A DNA stretch of 64,000 nt from Streptomyces tsukubensis (GTDB taxonomy: Bacteria; Actinomycetota; Actinomycetes; Streptomycetales; Streptomycetaceae), in the NCBI RefSeq assembly GCF_009296025.1, contig NZ_CP045178.1, forward strand, positions 5,146,001 through 5,210,000. Reading direction: 5' to 3'. Made by a program: the position numbers and the translations under genes. Position 1 is the first letter of the stretch. Every line of letters starts with the position of its first letter. Positions 7,262-15,663 of this stretch are shown in pieces. A model generated the notes under the pieces. That model searched no databases. It was not told where the DNA came from and worked only from the letters and a program-made list of their open reading frames with translations.

Positions 7262-10200
7262 ATGGCACGCACCACCTCACGTTCCTCCGGGCCCGAGGCC
7301 GCGCGCAACCGGACGCCGCAGCCGCTGCCCCGGCGGCGCCGTACGTTCGGTGACTTCGTCAAGGCGTTGCTCGCCTTTGTCGCGCTCGCCGTGCTCGTCG
7401 TCGGTGTGCCGGCCGCTCTGGCTCTCTCCATGGGCTGGCCGCTGCCGCACGGGATGCCGTCGGTGGAGACCTTCCAGCAGGACATCACCGTCGACACTTT
7501 CCTGAACGTGCTGACGGTCGTCGTCTGGCTGGCCTGGGCGCAGTTCACCGCGTGTGTCCTCGTCGAGGTGAAGGCCGCGGTCTCCGGTGTGGGGCTGCCC
7601 GCGCACGTGCCGGGGGCGGGGCCGAGTCAGGCGCTCGCCCGGCAGCTCGTCGCGGCCGTACTGCTCCTCGGCGCCACCGCGGCGAGTTTCGCGCCCGGGA
7701 TCTCCCAGCTGGGGCAGCAGCTGGAGGACCACCACAGGCCCGCCGTCGCCGCCTCCGCGCAGGCGACGCCCGGCGGGCTCTTCGGGCAGGAGCGGCAGCA
7801 GACCGCGGACACCGCGGCGGCCGTCGCGCACCAGGCGGAACAGGCCGCCCCGCAGGCCGGGACCGGCGACGAAGGTGCCACGAAGTTCTACCGGATCCAG
7901 CCGCCTGAAGGCCGCCACCACGACTCCCTCTGGGAGATCTCCCAGCGCCACCTCGACGACGGGCGCAGGTACAAGGAGATCTACGCCCTCAACAAGGACC
8001 GTGTGCAGCCCGACGGTTCCAAGCTCTCCGAGGCCAGCCTCATCAGGCCCGGCTGGATCATGGAGATGCCCGCGGACGCCCACGGCGGCGAACTCGTGGA
8101 GACCCCCGACGACTCGCCCAAGGCGGCGGAAGGCACGACAAGGGGCGTGCCCAGGGTCTCCGAGGAGCTGAGCAAGCAGATCACCGACTACGCCAGGACG
8201 GGCGGACAGGAACGCGGACAGGACCACCGGGACGCGGCAGCGGGGCAGCGCGGCGATCACGACACCTCGCGGTTCACCCTCCCCGCACAGAAGCCCGCGC
8301 CCGCCGCGGAACACGCAGGCACCCCGTCCGCCAGTGCCGGTGAGAGCGGTGACGGCGGCGGATTCGGCCTGCCCGAAGCCCTGCTCGGCGCGCCCCTTCT
8401 CGCCGCGGGGCTGCTCGGCGCGCTCGGCCGCAGGCGCCGCAACACGCTCTGGCAGTCCGCGATGGGCGCGGTCGGCGGTCGACGTGACATGGAGTCGCCG
8501 CCCCCCACCGGCTCGGCCGCCGATGTCCAGGACGCGCTGCTCGTCGGCGCCGACCCGGAGGGCGTCACCCGCCTCGACCGTTCCCTGCGGGGGCTCGCCG
8601 CAGCCCTCGCCGCCGAGTCGCGGGCGCTGCCCACGGTCTACGCGGCCTGGCTCAGCAACGGTGACCTGCACCTTCAACTCGCCCAGCCCGCGGGCCGCCC
8701 GCCGGCGCCCTGGCAGCTCGGGCAGGACCAGACCTTCTGGATGCTGTCGCGCGCCGACGCCGAGGCGTACGAAGAGGTGGACACCGCCGCGCCGTTCCCC
8801 GGCCTGGTCAGCCTCGGCACCCTCGACGACTCGCGGCTGCTGCTCAACCTGGAGGCCGTGCCCGGCATCGTCTCGCTCAGCGGTACCCGCGAGGACCGGC
8901 ACGCCGTCTTCTCCTCCGTCGCCGCCGAACTGGCCACCAACGGCTGGTCCGACCGCATGACCATCACCCTTGTCGGCTTCGGTGAGGAGCTGGGCGCCCT
9001 CGCGCCGTCCAGACTCCGTCACCTGGACGACATCGAGGCGCTGCTCGAAACCATGGAGGCCGAGACCCGCCAGCGGCGCGGCGCCCTCGGCACCGCGGGC
9101 CACGACTCCGTACTGACGGGGCGTACGGGCCCCGCGCAGCACACCCGCTGGGCCCCGCACCTCGTCCTGCTGGCCGAGGAGCCGAACGCGGGGGAGGCGG
9201 TACGCCTCGCCGAGCTGGCCGCCGACGCGGGCAGGCTCGGTATCGGCTACCTGGTGGGCACCGAGAGCGGCGAACTCCCCGGCGCCTCGTGGGAGATGGA
9301 GATCACCGAGGACGGCAGGCTGCTCGCCCCGCTGCTCGGCCTCGAACTCCAGGCGCAGACCCTGCCCCGCGAACAGCACGACGCCGTCGTACGCCTCTTC
9401 GTGGAGGCGGGCCCCGGCGGAACGGGCGGGCCCGACGACCCCGACGGGCCCCACACCCCGGCGGGCGCGGGCTCCCCGCCGTTCCTCGTCGATGTCTCCG
9501 AGCAGGGCAGGCCCGCCGTGTACGCGCGGCTCGTCGGCAGTTACGAGATCATCGGGCTCGACACCCCCGACGGCGAGCGCAGCGTCCTCATGCACGAGGC
9601 GCTCGCCCTGCTCCTGCTGCACCGCGAGGGCGTCCACCCACGGGTGCTGTCGTCCGCGCTCTGGCCGCGCGGTGTCACCGACGACGTGCGCGAGGCCATC
9701 CTCGACCGGCTGCGCGGCTGGCTCGGTACCGATCCGGACGGCGCGCCGAGGCTGCGCAGCGACCGGTCGGGGCGGCTGCTGCTCGCCAAGACCGTCGTCT
9801 CCGACCTGGACGTACTGCGCTCCCTCTACTACGAGGCCACCCGGGGGAGGGGCGCGGGAAACCGCGCCGTGCGGGGGCGGCTGCTCACCGACGCGCTGGG
9901 ACTCGTACGGGGCCCCCTGCTCGCCGACCGGCCCGAGGGCCGCTACGGCTGGCTCAGCCACGAGATCGTCGACGCACAACTCCCGCTGCTCGTCGCCGAC
10001 ATCGGTCTCGCCCTCAGCGAGTTCCACCTGGAGAAGGACCGCGCGTCCAAGGCCATAGAGGCTCTGGACCGCGCGATGTCCACCTCGCCGCACGACGAAC
10101 GCCTCTGGAACGAACTCCTGCGCGCCACCCACACGGCGGGCGACCCCGCCAAGCTGCGCGTCCTCGCCGCCGACCTCGTCGAACGCAGCGGCGCGCGCGG

Positions 10201-10276
10201 CCTCCCGCCCCGTACAGAGGCGCTCCTCGACGAACTGTTCCCCGAGTGGCGCACCCGGCCCTCGGCGGCGGGATGA
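7262..10276 (+). CDS. LysM and BTAD domain membrane protein of the tad locus
   Basis: 1004-residue multidomain protein. The N-terminus has membrane helices near residues 33-55, 80-103 and 124-148. A LysM-like domain lies at about 207-270 (KFYRIQPPEGRHHDSLWEIS to IRPGWIMEMP), followed by a disordered Asp/Gly/Ala-rich linker and another hydrophobic stretch near 368-390. The large C-terminal half contains a winged-helix-like segment (about 758-850) and an alpha-helical BTAD/TPR-type region (about 855-1000). The family is recurrent in actinobacterial tad loci. LysM domains usually bind peptidoglycan, while BTAD occurs in SARP-like activators, so the protein may link the wall with intracellular regulation or pilus assembly. 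That function is inference. It is the last large gene before the prepilin peptidase. Confidence 0.8.
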   Translation: MARTTSRSSGPEAARNRTPQPLPRRRRTFGDFVKALLAFVALAVLVVGVPAALALSMGWPLPHGMPSVETFQQDITVDTFLNVLTVVVWLAWAQFTACVLVEVKAAVSGVGLPAHVPGAGPSQALARQLVAAVLLLGATAASFAPGISQLGQQLEDHHRPAVAASAQATPGGLFGQERQQTADTAAAVAHQAEQAAPQAGTGDEGATKFYRIQPPEGRHHDSLWEISQRHLDDGRRYKEIYALNKDRVQPDGSKLSEASLIRPGWIMEMPADAHGGELVETPDDSPKAAEGTTRGVPRVSEELSKQITDYARTGGQERGQDHRDAAAGQRGDHDTSRFTLPAQKPAPAAEHAGTPSASAGESGDGGGFGLPEALLGAPLLAAGLLGALGRRRRNTLWQSAMGAVGGRRDMESPPPTGSAADVQDALLVGADPEGVTRLDRSLRGLAAALAAESRALPTVYAAWLSNGDLHLQLAQPAGRPPAPWQLGQDQTFWMLSRADAEAYEEVDTAAPFPGLVSLGTLDDSRLLLNLEAVPGIVSLSGTREDRHAVFSSVAAELATNGWSDRMTITLVGFGEELGALAPSRLRHLDDIEALLETMEAETRQRRGALGTAGHDSVLTGRTGPAQHTRWAPHLVLLAEEPNAGEAVRLAELAADAGRLGIGYLVGTESGELPGASWEMEITEDGRLLAPLLGLELQAQTLPREQHDAVVRLFVEAGPGGTGGPDDPDGPHTPAGAGSPPFLVDVSEQGRPAVYARLVGSYEIIGLDTPDGERSVLMHEALALLLLHREGVHPRVLSSALWPRGVTDDVREAILDRLRGWLGTDPDGAPRLRSDRSGRLLLAKTVVSDLDVLRSLYYEATRGRGAGNRAVRGRLLTDALGLVRGPLLADRPEGRYGWLSHEIVDAQLPLLVADIGLALSEFHLEKDRASKAIEALDRAMSTSPHDERLWNELLRATHTAGDPAKLRVLAADLVERSGARGLPPRTEALLDELFPEWRTRPSAAG

Positions 10277-10398
10277 GCGGCGGTGGGGTGACCGGCGCAG
10301 GGGCGACCGACGCACGGGCGACCGGCGCACGGGCGACCGACGCGGGAGTGACCGGCGGAGGTCGGACGAGTGGCGGCGGGAGGGCCGGACGACCGTGA
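10273..10398 (+). CDS. 41-codon repeat-built bridging frame between LysM/BTAD gene and prepilin peptidase
   Basis: An open frame of 41 codons starts with ATG inside the stop of the LysM/BTAD gene (ATGA at 10273) and stops inside the GTG start of the prepilin peptidase (GTGA at 10395). It is almost wholly made of five 15-bp units (10288-10362), giving Gly/Ala/Thr/Asp/Arg-rich sequence with no domain. A functional peptide is doubtful. Continuous translation through the repeat could couple the two flanking genes. Confidence 0.3.
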   Translation: MSGGGVTGAGATDARATGARATDAGVTGGGRTSGGGRAGRP

Positions 10399-11291
10399 CC
10401 GACAGCACCGATCTCTTCCTCGTCCTCTGCGCCGCGCTCTGGGGCGCCGCCACCGGCGCGTTCCTGCCGCGCGCCGCCTACCGCTTCGCCGTGGGACCGG
10501 ACGACCCGTGGCGGGACACGTGTCCCCAAGGGCACGCCTTCACGAGGGCCGCGGGCCGGTCGGGCCGCGCCGAAGGACGGAGCGCTCGTACCACCGGCAG
10601 CACCGGGCCCGCCACAGGCATCGGTCGCGTCACCGGCTGGACCGGAACGGCCACCGGCTGGACCGGAACGGCCACCGGCTGGATCGGAACGGCCACCGGC
10701 TGGATCGGCCGCGCCAGATGCGGACAGTGCACCCCTGACATGGCACTCCACGGACCGGGCGCCGTCCGCTTCTCCGTGGCCACGGCGGCCGTCTGCGCGC
10801 TGCTCGCCGCCGCCACGGGCACCAGGCCCGAGCTGGGCGTCTGGCTGCTGCTCGCGCCCCTCGCCGTACTCCTGGTGCGCACCGATTTCGTGGTGCGGCG
10901 CCTGCCCGACGTACTGACCCTGCCGCTCGCCGCCGCTGCCGCCCTGCTGCTGGGGGTCGCCGCGCTACTGCCCGAGCACGCCGGGTCCTGGCCGACGGCC
11001 CTGCTCGGCGGCCTCGCCCTGAGCGCCGCGTACTTCGTGATGTTCCTCATCAGCCCGGACGGCATGGGGTTCGGCGACGTCAAACTCGCCCTTGTCCTCG
11101 GTGTCGCCCTCGGCTGGTACGGCTGGGGCACGCTCTTCCTCGGCACCTTCGCCGGGTTCCTCTTCGGCGGGCTCTACGGCCTCGGACTGGTGGTGCTGCG
11201 CGGCGCGGGACGTCGTACGGCGATCCCGTTCGGGCCCTTCCTGCTGGGCGGCGCGTTGGTGGGACTGCTGATCGGGGCCTGGGCCGCGTGA
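10395..11291 (+). CDS. A24-family prepilin peptidase (TadV/CpaA type) with repeat insertion
   Basis: 298-residue aspartyl membrane protease that would process the Flp pilin and the TadE/G pseudopilins. Both catalytic aspartates are visible: one in LLVRTDFVVRRLPD (about residue 160) and one in the GMGFGDVKLA signature (about 222-226). About seven or eight hydrophobic helices cover 115-298. The N-terminus keeps a cytoplasmic loop as in PilD-type enzymes, but its cysteine pairs are altered (DTCPQGH and RCGQC). The loop carries a 4-copy 7-residue repeat (TGWTGTA type). It ends the tad cluster. Confidence 0.85.
   Translation: MTDSTDLFLVLCAALWGAATGAFLPRAAYRFAVGPDDPWRDTCPQGHAFTRAAGRSGRAEGRSARTTGSTGPATGIGRVTGWTGTATGWTGTATGWIGTATGWIGRARCGQCTPDMALHGPGAVRFSVATAAVCALLAAATGTRPELGVWLLLAPLAVLLVRTDFVVRRLPDVLTLPLAAAAALLLGVAALLPEHAGSWPTALLGGLALSAAYFVMFLISPDGMGFGDVKLALVLGVALGWYGWGTLFLGTFAGFLFGGLYGLGLVVLRGAGRRTAIPFGPFLLGGALVGLLIGAWAA
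10632..10715 (+). repeat. 21-bp tandem repeat, 4 copies, in the prepilin peptidase gene
   Basis: Four 21-bp units (10632, 10653, 10674, 10695) with at most a few substitutions encode TGWTGTA/TGWIGTA heptapeptides. They lie in the cytoplasmic loop between the two cysteine-containing motifs. The frame is preserved for any copy number. Confidence 0.9.
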
Positions 11292-11615
11292 GCCCGCTCC
11301 GGCGGCTCGTGCGGCAGCCGGGAGCCGCGCCGACCGACCGGGCGCCCGGGGCCGGGCCCCGCTGGCGTAGGCTGAATCGGTCCGACGTTCGGGGCATACC
11401 GGCAGCAGAGCGCAGCACACAGCGGCAGACAGCAGCCGGGAACGCTCCGAAGGGGCTCGTCCGCGAGCTTCAGCTCGGCACCAGCAGTGGACAGCTTCAG
11501 AACGAACTCAGCAGCAGTAGACAGCTTCAGAACGAACTCAGCAGCAGACAGCTCCAGCAGCAGACGGTTCCGTAGCGGACAGTCTCAGCAGAAGCCTCCG
11601 AAAGGTGACAGCCCG
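11292..11615 (+). repeat. mqnC leader with 30-bp direct repeats
   Basis: This 324-base gap holds no supported gene. Two 30-bp copies differing at one base occupy 11482-11511 and 11512-11541, followed by a partial third. They are rich in CAG trinucleotides. A taggct hexamer near 11369 could be a -10 element but lacks an obvious -35. The mqnC ribosome site (gaaagg) ends the stretch. Confidence 0.6.
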
Positions 11616-12815
11616 GTGACCGAGAAGGCCGACCTTCAGTCCGTCCTCGACCGCGCCGCCGAGGGTGGGCGGATCACCGCGGAGGAGGCGGTCGATCTCT
11701 ACCGCTCCGCGCCGCTGCACGCCCTGGGCGCCGCCGCGGACGCGGTACGCCGACGCCGCTACGCGGGTACCGAGCACATCGCCACGTACATCATCGAGCG
11801 GAACATCAACTACACGAACGTCTGCGTGACGGCGTGCAAGTTCTGTGCCTTCTACGCCGCGCCCAAGGACACCAACAAGGGCTGGTCCCGCGACCTCGAC
11901 GACATCCTGCGCCGCTGCGAGGAGACCGTCGAGCTCGGCGGCACGCAGATCATGTTCCAGGGCGGCCACCACCCCGACTACGGCGTCGAGTACTACGAGG
12001 AGCACTTCGCCGCGATCAAGAAGGCGTACCCGCAGCTGGTGATCCACTCGCTGGGCGCCTCGGAGATCGCGCACATGGCGAAGATCTCGAAGGTCACCGC
12101 GGAGGAGGCCATCCGCCGTATCCACGCGGCCGGCCTCGACTCCTTCGCGGGCGCGGGCGCCGAACTGCTCCCCGCCCGCCCCCGCAAGGCCATCGCGCCG
12201 CTCAAGGAGTCCGGCGAGGAGTGGCTGGAGATCATGGAGACCGCGCACAACCTGGGCGTCGAGTCCACGGTCACGATGCTGATGGGCACCGGCGAGACCA
12301 ACGCCGAGCGCATCGAGCACCTGCGCATGATCCGTGAGGTGCAGGACAGGACGGGCGGCTTCCGCGCCTTCATCCCGTACACCTACCAGCCCGAGAACAA
12401 CCACCTGAAGGGCCAGACGCAGGCCACCCTCTTCGAGTACCTGCGCATGATCGCCATCGCGCGGCTGTACCTCGACAACGTGGCGCACATCCAGGGCTCC
12501 TGGCTCACCACGGGCAAGGAGACGGGCCAGCTCTCGCTGCACTACGGCGCGGACGACCTCGGCTCGATCATGCTGGAGGAGAACGTCGTCTCCTCCGCGG
12601 GCGCCAAGCACCGCTCCAACCGGATGGAGATCATCGATCTCATCCGCAAGGCGGGCCGTGTCCCCGCGCAGCGCGCCACCACCTACGAGCACCTCGTCGT
12701 CCACGACGACCCGGCCAACGACCCGGTCGACGACCGGGTGGCCTCGCACATCTCGTCCACCGCGATCGAGGGCGGCACGGCCCACCCCGAGCTGAAGCTC
12801 CTCAGCAGCAACTGA
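11616..12815 (+). CDS. mqnC: Cyclic dehypoxanthinyl futalosine synthase (radical SAM)
   Basis: Radical SAM enzyme (399 residues) of the futalosine menaquinone pathway. It cyclises dehypoxanthine futalosine. The [4Fe-4S] site is CVTACKFC (CX3CX2C, about residues 70-77). [11 protein letters not shown] precedes it and [11 protein letters not shown] (about 110-120) follows, both typical of MqnC/MqnE. The GTG at 11616 is chosen because it sits about 10 bases after gaaagg and gives the usual family length; the frame stays open further upstream through the CAG-rich repeats but that part has no homology-like features. The enzyme implies the organism makes menaquinone by the futalosine route rather than by MenF-D-E-B. 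Confidence 0.93.
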   Translation: MTEKADLQSVLDRAAEGGRITAEEAVDLYRSAPLHALGAAADAVRRRRYAGTEHIATYIIERNINYTNVCVTACKFCAFYAAPKDTNKGWSRDLDDILRRCEETVELGGTQIMFQGGHHPDYGVEYYEEHFAAIKKAYPQLVIHSLGASEIAHMAKISKVTAEEAIRRIHAAGLDSFAGAGAELLPARPRKAIAPLKESGEEWLEIMETAHNLGVESTVTMLMGTGETNAERIEHLRMIREVQDRTGGFRAFIPYTYQPENNHLKGQTQATLFEYLRMIAIARLYLDNVAHIQGSWLTTGKETGQLSLHYGADDLGSIMLEENVVSSAGAKHRSNRMEIIDLIRKAGRVPAQRATTYEHLVVHDDPANDPVDDRVASHISSTAIEGGTAHPELKLLSSN

Positions 12816-12829
12816 GCCGCCACCGACCC

Positions 12830-13426
12830 GTGCTGACCATTCACGCAGCCGACTCCGTACGGCTCACCTGGGACGGCGCTCCCCTCGTGGAGGGCGCCGT
12901 CGCCGTGTCGGGCGACCGCGTCGCGGCGATCGGCCCGCTGGCCGAGGTACGCGAGGCGTACCCCGAGGCGCGCGTACGGCAGTGGGCCGGGGTTCTCGGC
13001 CCCGGCCTCGCCCACCACGGCCCCCTGCCGGAAGCGCCCTCGCCACGCGAACGCGTCCACGCGGTACTCAAGTCCGGTGCTACAGCGGTGACCGGCGCGG
13101 GGCTCGACTCCGAGCTGCGCGCCGCCGCCGTGCGGGGCGGCGTCCTGCTGCTCGCCGGGCCGCGTACGGCAGTACTCGCCGTCGACGGGCGCGCCGACCT
13201 CGCCGTATTCAGTGCGGTGTCCGGTGCCGGGACCGGTGCGGTGTCCGGTGCCGCGTCCAGTGCCGGGACCGGTGTCCCGTCCGGTGCCGCGTCCAGCGAA
13301 GGGTCCTACGGTGGTCCCGTCGGTGGTCCCGACGGTGGTTCCGTCGGTGGTCCCGACGGTGGTCCCGCCGGGGGCGAGTGCCTGGCCACGGTGTGCGCGG
13401 GTCGTCTGGTGCACCGCCGCCGCTGA
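12830..13426 (+). CDS. Imidazolonepropionase-like (amidohydrolase N-terminal) protein, degenerate
   Basis: 198 residues starting with a beta-strand pattern of composite amidohydrolases ([12 protein letters not shown], then [13 protein letters not shown] at about 29-41). It then reads [12 protein letters not shown] (about 55-66), where a true amidohydrolase would have PGxxxxHxH. Only traces of the metal site are left and the TIM barrel is missing, so catalysis is unlikely. From about 127 onward the protein is low-complexity Gly/Ser/Ala/Asp encoded by DNA repeats. It starts 15 bases after mqnC. Proteins of this kind are common next to mqnC in Streptomyces, but their role is unknown. Confidence 0.6.
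   Translation: MLTIHAADSVRLTWDGAPLVEGAVAVSGDRVAAIGPLAEVREAYPEARVRQWAGVLGPGLAHHGPLPEAPSPRERVHAVLKSGATAVTGAGLDSELRAAAVRGGVLLLAGPRTAVLAVDGRADLAVFSAVSGAGTGAVSGAASSAGTGVPSGAASSEGSYGGPVGGPDGGSVGGPDGGPAGGECLATVCAGRLVHRRR
13206..13375 (+). repeat. Nested tandem repeats at the 3' end of the amidohydrolase-like gene
   Basis: A first block (about 13210-13300) repeats ggtgccgggaccggtgcggt-like units. A second block (about 13312-13373) iterates a 12-bp ggtggtcccgac unit. All are in frame and give Gly/Ser/Ala tracts. The intergenic stretch behind (13440-13560) continues with related gcccggtcc-rich iterations and holds no gene. Confidence 0.75.
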
Positions 13427-13641
13427 GCCCCGCCGTTTCTGACCTGCCCGGGGCAGGTCCCGGGCCCCCGGTCCATCGGGGGCAGATCCCGGGCCCGCCC
13501 GGTCCGTCGGGGGCTGGTCCGGTGGTCGCCCGGTCCGTTCGGGGTCGGCCCGGGGGCCATTCCGGCCCTCGCCCCACCCCCGCCCGGCCGGTTCCCGTCC
13601 CGGGTACCGTCCCTCACCGGCCTGCCTGCCACAATGGCCCG

Positions 13642-14340
13642 GTGACCCGCGCATCCCTGGACAAGCAGCCGCAAGACGTCGCCACGATGTTCGACGGAGT
13701 GGCGGAACGCTACGACCTCACCAACGACGTGCTGTCCCTCGGGCAGTCCCGGCTGTGGCGCAAGGAGGTCGCCCGAGCGGTCGACGCGCGCCCCGCCCAG
13801 AAGGTCCTCGACCTGGCGGCGGGCACGGCCACCTCCTCGCTCCCCTTCTCCCGCACCGGCGCGTACGTAGTGCCCTGCGACTTCTCGCTCGGCATGCTCA
13901 GGGTCGGCAAGGGCCGCCACCCGTGGATGCCGTTCACCGCGGGCGACGCGACCAGGCTGCCGTTCAAGGACGACACCTTCGACGCCGTGACCATCTCCTT
14001 CGGGCTGCGCAACGTCCAGGACACCGACGCCGCGCTCCGTGACCTGTACCGCGTCACCAAGCCCGGCGGGCGCGTCGTGATCTGCGAGTTCTCCCACCCC
14101 ACCTGGGCGCCGCTGCGCACGGTCTACACCGAGTACCTGATGCGCGCGCTGCCGCCCGTCGCCCGCTCGGTGTCGTCCAACCCCGACGCGTACGTCTACC
14201 TCGCCGAGTCCATCCGCGCCTGGCCCGACCAGCCCGCCCTCGCCGCCAGGCTCCAGCAGGCCGGCTGGTCGAAGGTCGGCTGGCGCGATCTGACCGGCGG
14301 CATCGTGGCGATGCACAGGGGGACCAAGCCCGGCGCCTGA
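13642..14340 (+). CDS. menG: Demethylmenaquinone C-methyltransferase
   Basis: UbiE/MenG-family SAM methyltransferase (232 residues), last step of menaquinone synthesis. SAM motif I is [12 protein letters not shown] (about residues 54-65). The UbiE signature-like segments are [19 protein letters not shown] (about 16-34) and [19 protein letters not shown] (about 117-135), with CEFSHP near 145-150. GTG at 13642 is taken as start because the family begins just before the MFDGVA helix. Placement two genes after mqnC supports a menaquinone role. Confidence 0.92.
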   Translation: MTRASLDKQPQDVATMFDGVAERYDLTNDVLSLGQSRLWRKEVARAVDARPAQKVLDLAAGTATSSLPFSRTGAYVVPCDFSLGMLRVGKGRHPWMPFTAGDATRLPFKDDTFDAVTISFGLRNVQDTDAALRDLYRVTKPGGRVVICEFSHPTWAPLRTVYTEYLMRALPPVARSVSSNPDAYVYLAESIRAWPDQPALAARLQQAGWSKVGWRDLTGGIVAMHRGTKPGA

Positions 14341-14360
14341 GGGGTCCTTGCAAGGACCCC
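14341..14360. terminator. Perfect 20-bp palindrome after menG
   Basis: A perfect inverted repeat with 10-base arms (ggggtccttg/caaggacccc) begins at the base after the menG stop. It has no T-tract, as is common for Streptomyces terminators. It could also be an operator. Confidence 0.5.
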
Positions 14361-14535
14361 GGAGGGGCGCGCGCGCCGACACGCACTACAACAGGGTTAC
14401 TGTTTCCTCCAGTTGAGGGGAACCGGCACACGACGGGGCGGGTCCGTAGCAGTACGCGTGACGTACGTTACGTGTCACCGCTCCGCTCGTTCAGCCGCTT
14501 GTCCCCAAACTCCCCTCAGCTCAAGGAGCATCGGC

Positions 14536-15630
14536 ATGGCTCCGTTCTGTCCTGTCTGCGGTACCGCGTACGGCGCGGACGATGTGCGCTTCTGCCCCAA
14601 CTGCGGGCGGGAGAGGCCACCGGAACCGCTCGCCGCCATGCCCACCGCCGAGGCCCCGGCGATGCGTACACCCACCGAGGTCACACCCGCGCTGCCCACG
14701 GGGCCCCCGCCCCCTCCGCCGGTTCCCGGCGGGCCCCGGACCCAGGCGCGCGGCGGCGGGTTCCTCGACCAGATGTTTGATGGGCGTGCCACCCCGCCGG
14801 GCGGCGTGATCCCCGTCGGCGCCTCCGGTGGGGCCACAGGCCCCGCACACAGCCGGGTGTTCGTCTGGGTGGTCACCCTCGTGCTCGCCGTCGTCGTCGG
14901 GGGCGGGGCCACCGCGGGCGTCCTGCTGTGGCAGAACCAGGGGGACACGCGGTCCCCCGCGGCGGCGGGCGGCCCGAGCGGTGGCGCGAGCGCGCGAGAG
15001 CCGGGCACGAAGGTCTCCCCGGGCACCGACAACCCGGCCCGTACGGAGGATTCCCCCCGTACGGAGGGCTCGGACCGCACGGGCGGCTCCGCGGACACGG
15101 GGACGGAGGCGGCACCGAAGGCGAGCGCCCCCTCGGTGCCTGCGGCTCCCGACGCGGAGGGCGGGCAGGCCGTACCCGACGGGTACAGGGAGGTGCGCGA
15201 CCCGATGGGCTTCACCTTCGCCGTCCCCGAAGGGTGGAGCCGTCAGAAGGTGGAGCGGGGCAGCCAGGTCACCTACGCAGCCCCGACCGGCTTCTCGCAC
15301 TACTTGGTCGGTGTCATCGCCCGGGCCAACTACACGTCGTACCAGAACTTCCGGAACCTGGAGGAGGGGGTGCGGAAGACCAAGGACGACTACCGACGCG
15401 TCAGGCTGGAGGCCAACACCTTCAAGGGCAGGGACGGCGCCCTCTGGGAGTACACCTACACCGACGCGCGGACGGGCGAGACAGTACGGGTGATGGATCA
15501 GGGGTACGTCGCGGAGAACGGCACCGAGTACACGATCTACCTCACGCAACACGACCGTGACTGGCAGGACGGCGCGGTGCGCACCTACAACGCGGCGCTG
15601 AGCAGTTGGCGGCTCGACTCGGACGAGTAG
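14536..15630 (+). CDS. Zinc-ribbon single-pass membrane protein
   Basis: 364 residues. The N-terminus has a zinc ribbon (FCPVCG at residues 4-9 and FCPNCG at 19-24), followed by a Pro-rich linker. A membrane helix (about 115-137, VFVWVVTLVLAVVVGGGATA) and a Ser/Thr/Gly/Pro-rich exported linker (about 140-215) come next. The C-terminal extracytoplasmic domain (about 218-360) has YREVRDPMGFTFAVPEGW. The start ATG follows aaggag at 14523-14528. The topology suggests a cytosolic metal-binding head and a wall-side sensor or binding domain. The exact role is unknown. Confidence 0.75.
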   Translation: MAPFCPVCGTAYGADDVRFCPNCGRERPPEPLAAMPTAEAPAMRTPTEVTPALPTGPPPPPPVPGGPRTQARGGGFLDQMFDGRATPPGGVIPVGASGGATGPAHSRVFVWVVTLVLAVVVGGGATAGVLLWQNQGDTRSPAAAGGPSGGASAREPGTKVSPGTDNPARTEDSPRTEGSDRTGGSADTGTEAAPKASAPSVPAAPDAEGGQAVPDGYREVRDPMGFTFAVPEGWSRQKVERGSQVTYAAPTGFSHYLVGVIARANYTSYQNFRNLEEGVRKTKDDYRRVRLEANTFKGRDGALWEYTYTDARTGETVRVMDQGYVAENGTEYTIYLTQHDRDWQDGAVRTYNAALSSWRLDSDE

Positions 15631-15663
15631 GGCCCGGTTCTGTCCCGGCCCGCGGCCCTCGGC

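Noticed and set aside
7277..10453. A very long open frame on the - strand opposite the LysM/BTAD gene
   Set aside because: Antisense open frames are common in GC-rich codon-biased genes; the translation is Arg/Gly/Val-rich without any domain, and the + strand protein has clear domains.
12830..13426. A functional imidazolonepropionase of histidine breakdown
   Set aside because: The barrel and most metal ligands are missing and no hut gene is near.
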